A stretch of DNA of 57,593 nt, taken from assembly GCA_020721205.1 (NCBI GenBank), contig DYNF01000017.1, positions 1 through 57,593 on the forward strand. The letters are read 5' to 3'. The DNA comes from Prochloron sp. SulCav_FS08_3_32_3330 (lineage in GTDB: Bacteria; Cyanobacteriota; Cyanobacteriia; Cyanobacteriales; DYNF01). Below, piece by piece: positions 1 to 7,218 of this stretch. The number at the start of each line of letters is the position of its first letter. Positions within the stretch are counted from its first letter, which is position 1. The position numbers and the translations under genes are program-made. The notes beneath the pieces were generated by a model. That model did no database searches, was not told where the DNA came from, and was given only the letters and a program-made list of their open reading frames with translations.

Positions 1-1010
1 CAGCGTTGCCTGTGGCATCGCCCTTTTGAAAAAACTTTTCCATCTACTGATAATAATGATATATGTAAAATATAGAATATTTTTAGATAAAATGGCATCC
101 AAGTTAAGACAATTAAAGATACGGCATAATAATTATAAAAGCCGTTTAATAAAGGATTTGCTTTGCGTAATGAAATAAAAGATTTAAGGGAAAGAATCAT
201 CCTTAAATGTAATATTGCATACAGGGTAAGTACACAAATTAAAATATTAATTAACCAAGATGTGGAAAATAATTGAGTCATTAAAATTAAGCCAAAGATA
301 ATTAATATTTGTAGAATTGTGCTATAAATCCATAATCTTTTAGGAATAAATATTTGATCTTGATCTATCATTTTACATCCAGCAGAAATGACAAAGCTTT
401 TTGCTCCACTTTCAAAGTCGGTTTTTAAGTCTTTTAAGCCACTGGGAACACTATTTAATAGTAATAAAAGTAAGGTTAAACTGATAGCAAAAACAGCACT
501 TTTTAAGGTGATTTCTTCGGTTTTAGCTAAAGCCCCCACTAAGGATAATAGTCCAATAGATGAGGCTAATGCTAATTCTGCTAAAAATTTGGGAAATTTA
601 CCTTGTTTACTCCAAATATCATAAATTGCACCTAAAATTATACTAAGACAAAGTATAATAAAACCTGTATTACTTCCTTGAATAACAAAGTAATAAATAA
701 GTAACATTATGGGAATTTGTATTATGGTAAATATCCATGCTTCCCATAATTTTACTTTACCTGTAACTAAAGGACTTTTTTGCCGTGATGGTGCATTTTT
801 ATCTATGTTTAAATCAAGAATATCATTTAAAGTAAAGCCAAATAAATGAAAACAAAAACCAATAATTCCTAAGTTTAAAAATTCAGGAAAAGATAAATGT
901 TCTGTAACTGTTAAATATCCCATTAACGGGGAGCTTATTGTTAATGGAGACATTAAAGCACGAGAAACAATTAGTAAATTATAGAGTTTTTTGAATTTAT
1001 TAATAAACAT
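1..1010 (-). CDS. UbiA-family prenyltransferase (partial, runs off left edge)
   Basis: An ATG at 1010 opens a reading frame without stops to base 1 (336 codons). The product is very hydrophobic, with about eight membrane segments. It carries both Asp-rich motifs of the UbiA superfamily: NDILDLNID near residue 62 and SGLKDLKTDFESGAKS near residue 190, the second having the D-x3-D and GxKS pattern. UbiA enzymes move polyprenyl groups onto aromatic or other acceptors at the membrane; the acceptor here is unknown. Its start lies 4 bases after the stop of the DUF5685 gene, so the two are almost certainly cotranscribed. The last visible codons enter an imperfect palindromic repeat (bases 1-23), so the true C-terminus may be altered. 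UbiA superfamily is secure; the substrate class is not. Confidence 0.88.
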   Translation of the reverse strand, partial: MFINKFKKLYNLLIVSRALMSPLTISSPLMGYLTVTEHLSFPEFLNLGIIGFCFHLFGFTLNDILDLNIDKNAPSRQKSPLVTGKVKLWEAWIFTIIQIPIMLLIYYFVIQGSNTGFIILCLSIILGAIYDIWSKQGKFPKFLAELALASSIGLLSLVGALAKTEEITLKSAVFAISLTLLLLLLNSVPSGLKDLKTDFESGAKSFVISAGCKMIDQDQIFIPKRLWIYSTILQILIIFGLILMTQLFSTSWLINILICVLTLYAILHLRMILSLKSFISLRKANPLLNGFYNYYAVSLIVLTWMPFYLKIFYILHISLLSVDGKVFSKGRCHRQR

Positions 1011-1014
1011 TTTA

Positions 1015-2118
1015 TCACGAGCCATAAGTACAAGGTTCTAAACAAGCGGCACCAGGTCCCACACAAGTACAAAAACCATCCCAAAAATCATCACAACTAC
1101 CAGACTCGCCTTCACTTCTAATACCACGAGGAAAAAAGAAATTTTTACCTGAATAATTAAACTTTCGAGAGTCTATTTGAAAGGGTGACATAAACATTAC
1201 TAACTGAAAAAGATCAGTTAATTTATATCGCTGAAATGTTAAACCTTTTTCACAATTTGCTAGTTCAGTAATTGCTACTAAATTTTGATCAATGGGCTGA
1301 TATAATAGTTCAGTAATCAGGTCTTGATAGCGATATAAATTAAGCTCATTTGTAGCTTTTTTTATGGTATTTTTAATATCGGAAAAACGACTAATTAGCC
1401 ATAAAATTCCTTCTTGAGATAGGGTTAAAATGCCTTTTTCCTGTTTGCTAAATTTTCTTAAGGGATTATAGTGACCATTTGCCAAATCACGGGTATAATC
1501 ATTAACAGCATCCATCAAATAAAGATAAGAACCGTAACAAGTTCCAATCTTAAGCAAATAATCTTCATTGTGAAGATTATTTGTTAATCGTGCTGTCATG
1601 GCAAATAAATAAGCACTAACAGTAGCCGAAGGTTTTGATGGTTCTTGATTTTCCGTTGTTTCTGCTAATGTTTGATTTTTGCCTAATTCAGTCAAAATTT
1701 CAGCATCAAAATTTAATTCTGTTAAAGTTTGTAAAGCAATTTGATGAGGTTTTTCTAATAATTGATCTAAAACAATAGCGGGAATATCTTTACCTTGACT
1801 ATCTTGAATATGATCATTATTATTAACCTTTGATAATTCTACAGCAACTGCCGCCGAAAATTGACTGGCTAAATCTTGATTTGTGGTGACATTTTTTAAA
1901 GGATTGAGAGGACATTTTCTCTCTACAATCTCTATTTCTTGGGGTTTTTGGGCAGTTACTAATAAGTTAAGTAAAATTGTCTCATGTTGAGTTAACATTC
2001 TGGAAAATAAACCGTAAGAGTCTCCTAAAGCATGGCATAAACCACACATGTGGGTGTGATAAATTTGCTGTTGCTCTTGGGTAATTTTTTGGGAAAAACA
2101 ATGTTGTTTATTGAGCAT
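1015..2118 (-). CDS. DUF5685 family protein with Cys-rich tail
   Basis: 367 aa. The N-terminus has the family hallmark HMCGLCHALGDSYG (residues 24-37) followed by THE-like residues and a Leu-rich helix, typical of DUF5685, a mostly helical family of unknown function. The C-terminal 27 residues hold five cysteines, including CTC, AAC and EPC, suggesting metal binding, disulfides or modification. It is the first gene of a minus-strand pair with the UbiA-type gene (4-base gap), so a role in making, carrying or binding a prenylated product is a fair inference from context only. No signal peptide is visible. Confidence 0.75.
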   Translation of the reverse strand: MLNKQHCFSQKITQEQQQIYHTHMCGLCHALGDSYGLFSRMLTQHETILLNLLVTAQKPQEIEIVERKCPLNPLKNVTTNQDLASQFSAAVAVELSKVNNNDHIQDSQGKDIPAIVLDQLLEKPHQIALQTLTELNFDAEILTELGKNQTLAETTENQEPSKPSATVSAYLFAMTARLTNNLHNEDYLLKIGTCYGSYLYLMDAVNDYTRDLANGHYNPLRKFSKQEKGILTLSQEGILWLISRFSDIKNTIKKATNELNLYRYQDLITELLYQPIDQNLVAITELANCEKGLTFQRYKLTDLFQLVMFMSPFQIDSRKFNYSGKNFFFPRGIRSEGESGSCDDFWDGFCTCVGPGAACLEPCTYGS

Positions 2119-2263
2119 AAGATCATAACCTCTGAATTACTTATTCTTTTTAATATGCCAAATTTTTGAGAAAATTAACTCATTACAACTCACGGGATTT
2201 AACTGAAATTATGTTAAATTATGTTAATATTTATCTATAAACTTTGACAAATAATAATTCAGT

Positions 2264-2310
2264 CACGGAAATCAACGGAAATCAACGGAAATTCACGGAA
2301 ATTCACGGAT
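2264..2310. repeat. Five 10-bp direct repeats upstream of the STAND gene
   Basis: The pentamer CGGAA (last copy CGGAT) recurs at 2266, 2276, 2286, 2296 and 2306, inside 10-bp units of the type TCAACGGAAA or TCACGGAAAT. The spacing equals one helical turn, so all copies face the same side of the DNA. They end about 45 bases before the start codon at 2356, suggesting a cooperative regulator site or a slippage-prone repeat. Confidence 0.6.
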
Positions 2311-2355
2311 TAGTTTTATTATTATCAATATTTTGTATTATTTAAAAGTAAGATT

Positions 2356-3768
2356 ATGATTTTACAGGATGTCTTAAAATTTGCAGAGGATCTAGTATTT
2401 AAAGAAACAGGAGAAGGTTTGAATAATTTACAAAAAGCAGTTATTAAAGGTGCTTATAACGGGAAAACCTATAATGATATTGGTCAAGACAATAATTGTA
2501 GTGCTGGTCATGTAAGCGATACGGCTTATAAATTATGGAAATTACTTTCAAATCTTTTAGATGAAAATATTGATAAGTCTAATATTACTTCTGTTTTAGA
2601 AAGATATGTATTTTCAAATACTTCTTGTATTGAACAAACAAACTTGATCAAAATTAATAATAATCAATCATCAGATACTATTCAAATTTTTAAAGGTGAT
2701 AGTTCTCGTTATAAAAAGAATAATTCAACTCCTCTATATCTAAGTAATAAATATAATTTAAAAGAACTTCCAAAAGCATCTTCTTTTTATGGAAGAAATC
2801 AAGAATTAACTCAATTACAGGAATGGTTCAAAGAAGAAAATATTAATTTAATTTTACTTTATGGCTTAAAAGGTATTGGTAAAACTTCTTTAATTATTGA
2901 ATTAATTAATATTATTAAAAATCAATTTAATTTTATTGCTTATTTTGATTTAAAATTTAATTATTCTCTGGAAAAAATCGAAAAAAGAATTTTAGAATTA
3001 TGTTTATCTGTTGAGCAAAATTTTGAGGAAAATATAGAGCTATTTCCTCCCTCTTTCTTGCCTGATCAAATTAAAGAATTATCCTTAGAGCCGACGGAAA
3101 GAAGAACTAAAATTATTGAATTATTAAGAGAAAATCGCTGTTTAATAATTTTTGATCATGCTCAAATCTTATTAGAGCAAGAAAATAAGCAAAATTCTCA
3201 AGATTTTAAGTTATTTTTTCAACAAGTAGCACAGTTAGATCATCAAAGTTATTTACTTTTATTAAGTAGAGAGAATTTTCCAGATATTGTAGATTTATCT
3301 CTCAACTATTCATCTATTCAATTATTAAAATTACAAGGTTTAGATCATTTATCAGCAACTCAATTATTAGAGGAAAAAGGATTAAAGTATCCTGATACTA
3401 TTGAAAAATTAATTAATCTTTATCAATGTCATCCTGCATGGTTAAAACAAATTATTAATGTTTTTGAAAAGTTACTTAATAGTGATTATTCATTAATCTT
3501 AAATAGGGAACAAATTTTCTTAACTGATCTCATGAAACAAGAATTTAAAATTATTTTAGATAAGCTTTCTCCTTCTGATCAACAAATATTAATAACCTTA
3601 GCCAATAGTGAGCAAAATTTAACAGTATTAGAGATATTTAAACAGTTATCTTTATCTGTAGATGAAGTTATTAATGGACTACAAAGATTGGGCGATCGCT
3701 GTTTAATTGAAAAAATAGATAATTATTTTCAAATTAATAAAATTATAAAAAATTATTTAACTATCTGA
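2356..3768 (+). CDS. STAND/NB-ARC-type NTPase with N-terminal HTH-like domain
   Basis: 470 aa. Residues 1-85 look like the sigma70-region-4-like helix-turn-helix module found at the N-terminus of many cyanobacterial STAND and effector-associated proteins (GAYNGKTYNDIGQ...AGHVSDTAYKLW). An NB-ARC-like ATPase follows after a linker: Walker A GLKGIGKTS near 171 and Walker B CLIIFDHA near 262. A C-terminal winged-helix-like part (DEVINGLQRLGDRCLIE) resembles the regulatory end of such modules. The WD40 or TPR sensor repeats usual in this class are missing, so it is a minimal version. STAND proteins are ligand-triggered switches, often in defence or signalling; the trigger is unknown. It is followed by the Fic gene on the same strand, 82 bases away. 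Confidence 0.8.
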   Translation: MILQDVLKFAEDLVFKETGEGLNNLQKAVIKGAYNGKTYNDIGQDNNCSAGHVSDTAYKLWKLLSNLLDENIDKSNITSVLERYVFSNTSCIEQTNLIKINNNQSSDTIQIFKGDSSRYKKNNSTPLYLSNKYNLKELPKASSFYGRNQELTQLQEWFKEENINLILLYGLKGIGKTSLIIELINIIKNQFNFIAYFDLKFNYSLEKIEKRILELCLSVEQNFEENIELFPPSFLPDQIKELSLEPTERRTKIIELLRENRCLIIFDHAQILLEQENKQNSQDFKLFFQQVAQLDHQSYLLLLSRENFPDIVDLSLNYSSIQLLKLQGLDHLSATQLLEEKGLKYPDTIEKLINLYQCHPAWLKQIINVFEKLLNSDYSLILNREQIFLTDLMKQEFKIILDKLSPSDQQILITLANSEQNLTVLEIFKQLSLSVDEVINGLQRLGDRCLIEKIDNYFQINKIIKNYLTI

Positions 3769-3800
3769 TTGTAAACAAGTCAAAGGATATTCTGGTTATT

Positions 3801-3837
3801 ATTGGCTATAATTGGATGTAATTGGTCAGGTTATTGG
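3801..3837. repeat. Phased ATTGG repeats upstream of the Fic gene
   Basis: ATTGG occurs at 3801, 3811, 3821 and 3833, and a related CTGGTT at 3793. The first three are exactly 10 bp apart. The array ends about 15 bases before the first ATG of the Fic gene, so it could be an operator or affect translation start. The unit differs from the CGGAA array upstream of the preceding gene. Confidence 0.5.
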
Positions 3838-3850
3838 TTAAAATGGTAAA

Positions 3851-4915
3851 ATGGTTGAATCAATGATAGATATTAGTAGAATTGTCATAACCCCTGAAAT
3901 ACTCAATCTGATTGCTGATATTGATGAATTTAAGGGGTCATGGCGTGTCTTAGGCAGTCTCGCCCCTGAAAGGTTAGCAGTGTTGAGAAAAGTAGCCACA
4001 ATTGAGAGTATTGGCTCATCTACTCGCATTGAAGGGGTAAAATTAACAGATCGTCAGGTTGAAACTTTATTAAGTAATTTAGCTGAATATTCTTTTAGCA
4101 CTAGAGATGAGCAGGAAATAGCCGGATATGCTGATTTAATGGGTATTATCTTTGAAAATTGGGATAATATACCAATTACGGAAAATTATATTAAACAATT
4201 TCATTCAATTTTACTTAAATATAGTGATAAAGATTCCCGACACAGAGGACAATATAAACAAGTTAATAATCATGTAGAAGCATTTAATCAAAAAGGAGAA
4301 AGTTTAGGCATAATTTTGGCTACATCTGAACCAGATGAAACGCCATTTTTAATGGAAGAATTGATGTTTTGGACTCGTAATTCTTTAGAAGAAAAACAAC
4401 TTCATCCTTTATTAATTATTGGGATTTTTATTGTCAAGTTTTTAGCAATTCATCCTTTTCAAGATGGCAATGGGAGATTGTCAAGAATTTTAACAACTTT
4501 ATTATTATTAAAAAGTGGTTATACTTATGTTCCTTATAGCTCTCTGGAAACGATTATTGAGGCAAATAAAGATAATTATTATTTAGCTTTAAGACGAACT
4601 CAAAAAAGTTTAGAAACTGATGAACCAAATTGGCAGAGTTGGTTATTATTTTTTCTGCGTTCTTTAAAAAAACAAAAAGATAAATTAGCGAAAAAAATAG
4701 AAAGAGAATTAATCTTTCAAACCTCCTTACCTGAATTATCAGTAAAAATATTAGAATTAGTGAAAGAACATGGCAGAATTACCACAGGAGAAATAGAAAA
4801 ATATTTAGGAGCAAGTCGTAGCACAATCAAAAATAGAATTAATGATTTAGTTAAACAAGAAAAACTAAGAAGACATGGGAAAGGTCGTTCTACATGGTAT
4901 TCTTTGAATATTTAA
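3851..4915 (+). CDS. Fic-domain protein (probable AMP-transferase) with C-terminal winged helix
   Basis: 354 aa. The Fic catalytic signature HPFQDGNGRLSR begins near residue 200, with the catalytic His and the GNGR anion-binding loop intact. An N-terminal S-x3-E-G motif (SSTRIEGV near residue 57) matches the inhibitory helix of class II Fic enzymes, so the protein is probably self-inhibited. The last 55 residues form a winged helix (ITTGEIEKYLGASRSTIKNRINDL), a layout typical of Fic/HTH regulators. Fic enzymes transfer AMP or related groups to hydroxyls of target proteins. The start could also be the Met at 3863, as neither has a clear ribosome site. It lies between a STAND gene and a convergent RNA ligase gene. 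Confidence 0.92.
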   Translation: MVESMIDISRIVITPEILNLIADIDEFKGSWRVLGSLAPERLAVLRKVATIESIGSSTRIEGVKLTDRQVETLLSNLAEYSFSTRDEQEIAGYADLMGIIFENWDNIPITENYIKQFHSILLKYSDKDSRHRGQYKQVNNHVEAFNQKGESLGIILATSEPDETPFLMEELMFWTRNSLEEKQLHPLLIIGIFIVKFLAIHPFQDGNGRLSRILTTLLLLKSGYTYVPYSSLETIIEANKDNYYLALRRTQKSLETDEPNWQSWLLFFLRSLKKQKDKLAKKIERELIFQTSLPELSVKILELVKEHGRITTGEIEKYLGASRSTIKNRINDLVKQEKLRRHGKGRSTWYSLNI

Positions 4916-4989
4916 TTAATATTGACCAGTAAAAGCTAATATAGTAAAAGATTAATTACCTAATTAAATATTAATTGTCTTCTTTTATT

Positions 4990-5014
4990 TTTGAGGAAAA
5001 ATTTTTCCCTCAAA
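4990..5014. terminator. Bidirectional terminator hairpin between Fic and RNA ligase genes
   Basis: TTTGAGG, A5, T5, CCCTCAAA folds into a stem of about 12 bp with one bulged base, and the A/T runs give a U-tract in either direction. It sits between two convergent genes. Confidence 0.6.
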
Positions 5015-5067
5015 TCAATTATTTGTTATTTCAAAATATGTCTAATAGTCTAACATAACTAAGGTTA

Positions 5068-5838
5068 TTAATCAGCCAATAAATTAGGAATAATTGGACG
5101 ATTTAACCAATGACTTTCTGATTGAAGAATTGTATTAGAAAAGGAAGCTCTGACATATTTATAACGCTCTTTAACTATACCATTTTCTTCTATTTTAATA
5201 TATAAACCTTCTCTTAAGATTGAAATATCTGTTTGTTGTAAAATCTGCTCGGCATTTAAGTTTTTTTCCCTTGCTATTTTTTGTAATTGCTCTAAATGTC
5301 CTTCTCTAATAAAATGAGATTGAGTAATAAAAGAAAGTAAATGTTTCTGTGATTTAATTTTTCCTCTATATAAAATAGGGACATAAATAATAGGTAAATT
5401 TTTTAATAAATTATGTTGTCTTTCTGTATCAAGAAATACCTGTTTTTCCTTATCAAAAATATCAAAAGCAAGGAAATAATGGGGTAAATTATTATAGAAA
5501 ATAGTATGTTTAGCATAAAGCCATTCTCCATAAAGAAGATAACAATTTCCTAACACTTTCCAGAAAGCTAAAGCATTACTATTAGCCCATTGTTTTAATA
5601 AATTAAATTGTCTTTCCCGATAACCACCTATTAAATAATGTCCTCTACTTTGTAATAATATTTTCCCTTGATTATTAAAACTAATTCCCACGTTTGCCCC
5701 ATCTATTTTTTCGGAAATAATTAACTCTTGTTTTTCTAATACTTTCAAGGGAATAAAATCTAAATCTTCATCTCCTTGTTGTTTAGATGAGCCTTGAAGA
5801 TGGGGAGTGCGTGGATATTTATATAATTGATCTGTCAT
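5068..5838 (-). CDS. RNA ligase family protein (Rnl2-like nucleotidyltransferase)
   Basis: 256 aa. Covalent nucleotidyltransferase motifs are present in order: motif I EKIDGANVG with the nucleophile Lys44, a motif III region LLYGEWLYAKH followed by YFLAFDIFD, motif IV EGLYIKIEE, and motif V ERYKYVR. This set fits the T4 Rnl2/RNA-editing ligase branch, which seals nicked RNA using ATP through a lysyl-AMP intermediate. The length fits a bare catalytic domain with no helicase or kinase partner nearby. Standalone ligases of this type may repair RNA cut by anticodon nucleases or toxins. It stands alone on the minus strand, 67 bases downstream of the GRHPR-like gene. Confidence 0.85.
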   Translation of the reverse strand: MTDQLYKYPRTPHLQGSSKQQGDEDLDFIPLKVLEKQELIISEKIDGANVGISFNNQGKILLQSRGHYLIGGYRERQFNLLKQWANSNALAFWKVLGNCYLLYGEWLYAKHTIFYNNLPHYFLAFDIFDKEKQVFLDTERQHNLLKNLPIIYVPILYRGKIKSQKHLLSFITQSHFIREGHLEQLQKIAREKNLNAEQILQQTDISILREGLYIKIEENGIVKERYKYVRASFSNTILQSESHWLNRPIIPNLLAD

Positions 5839-5905
5839 GGTAACTTAACTTTAATTCATAAAAATATAGATAAAGTAATTATTTAATTTTACTTTATTTT
5901 AATAG

Positions 5906-6892
5906 CTAATGGTTATTATAAACAGCAGAATTAACACAATAAGGTAAAGGCAATCCTTGTAAACCAACTAATAAATTTTGAGCCGCTATGATTGCCATTT
6001 GAGAGCGAGTTTTATAACTTGCACTACCAATATGGGGAGTAATAATTACATTATTTAATGTTAATAATTCATGGTCTTTTGGTAATGGCTCAGGCTCAGT
6101 TACATCTAATCCTGCTCCGGCTATTTCTCCCTCTTTTAAAGCTGATAAAAGTGCATTTTGATCAATTATTCCCCCTCTAGCAGTATTAATTAAAAAAGCT
6201 GTTTTTTTCATTTGTTTTAATTCTTTTGTACTGATTAAATGATAAGTTTCCTCAGTTAAAGGTGTATGCAAACTAATAAAATCAGCTTCTTTTAATAACT
6301 GTTCTAATGTAACATAGTTTACCCCTAATTCTTGCTCTAAATTAAGAGTAAGACGACGACGGTTAGTATAAAGAATATTTAGGTTAAAACCTTTAGCACG
6401 ACGGGCAACAGCTTGTCCGATTCTGCCCATGCCAATTATACCTAAAGTCGCTCCGACAAAATCAGCACCTAATAGCCCCATCGGTTGCCATGTCGTCCAT
6501 TTCCCTTGTTTTATATATTCCTGTCCTTCCGTAATTCTACGGGTAATTGCCATTAATAATGCCCATGTTAAATCAGCCGTTGCTTCTGTTAAAACTCCGG
6601 GTGTATTACCCACAGGAATACCTTTATTTGTAGCAAAATTAAGATCAATATTATCGTAACCTACAGCCATTTGACTAATTACTTTTAAGTGAGGAGCATT
6701 AGTTATTAATTGTTGGTCAATTTTGTCTGTTAATAAACACAATAAACCATCAATATTTTGCACTTTTTCTAATAGAATAGTGTAAGGAGGTGGCTCATTT
6801 TGCATCCAGATTTCTAATTCTACCTGATCTTGTAATAAATCAAGTCCTGCTTGGGGTATTTGACGGGTAATAAAGACTTTTGGTTTTGACAT
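5906..6892 (-). CDS. D-2-hydroxyacid dehydrogenase, glyoxylate/hydroxypyruvate reductase type
   Basis: 328 aa, normal for the family. The NAD(P)-binding loop GIIGMGRIGQ is at 151-160. The catalytic set is Arg239 (NTARGG), Glu268 (DVTEPEP) and His287 (TPHIGSAS). The C-terminal third, with EPEPLPKDHELLTLNNV and PHIGSAS, is close to GRHPR/GyaR-type glyoxylate reductases. It would reduce glyoxylate or hydroxypyruvate, which suits photorespiratory metabolism in a cyanobacterium. It looks like a core metabolic gene amid accessory genes. Exact substrate choice cannot be read from sequence. Confidence 0.9.
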   Translation of the reverse strand: MSKPKVFITRQIPQAGLDLLQDQVELEIWMQNEPPPYTILLEKVQNIDGLLCLLTDKIDQQLITNAPHLKVISQMAVGYDNIDLNFATNKGIPVGNTPGVLTEATADLTWALLMAITRRITEGQEYIKQGKWTTWQPMGLLGADFVGATLGIIGMGRIGQAVARRAKGFNLNILYTNRRRLTLNLEQELGVNYVTLEQLLKEADFISLHTPLTEETYHLISTKELKQMKKTAFLINTARGGIIDQNALLSALKEGEIAGAGLDVTEPEPLPKDHELLTLNNVIITPHIGSASYKTRSQMAIIAAQNLLVGLQGLPLPYCVNSAVYNNH

Positions 6893-7218
6893 AATTATTA
6901 ATCAAAAAATTTATGAGTAATTCTGATTGATTTAATTATAGTTGAATCTTAACTATTTTAGTTAATTCTTTAGCTTTATTTTATGATTTTAATAAATCGA
7001 ATAAATCAGGAAAACAAATAATTCAAAAGAAGGCGCAAATGCGCCGTTATGGGTGATGTTTATTAAACTGAATTTAAACTTATGAATACACCTTTAACTA
7101 CTGATTCTTCCCCATAATTAAAACGAGCAACGGAAAAATTAATTCGCTCAATTCGATTTTCGGTTCAGATTTATTCTAAAATACAGTTATAGTCAATGCC
7201 TAATTAGGAGCTATTCAA
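6893..7218. other. Intergenic region upstream of the dCTP deaminase gene
   Basis: 326 bases between divergent genes. It holds a short perfect hairpin at 7032-7045 (GGCGCA, AA, TGCGCC). On the minus strand, a stop-terminated 33-codon frame (7063-7164) has protein-like residues (ERINFSVARFNYGEE...), which I read as the tail of a decayed gene I cannot identify. A good ribosome site (AGGAGC) precedes the start at 7219. V. cholerae AvcD is controlled by an upstream RNA; this gap is long enough for one, but I see no convincing promoter-terminator pair. Confidence 0.4.

Noticed and set aside
388..624. Plus-strand open frame of 78 codons
   Set aside because: It lies opposite the UbiA-type gene, whose strand shows clear family motifs; the plus frame has low-complexity Lys/Ser content and no recognisable start signal.
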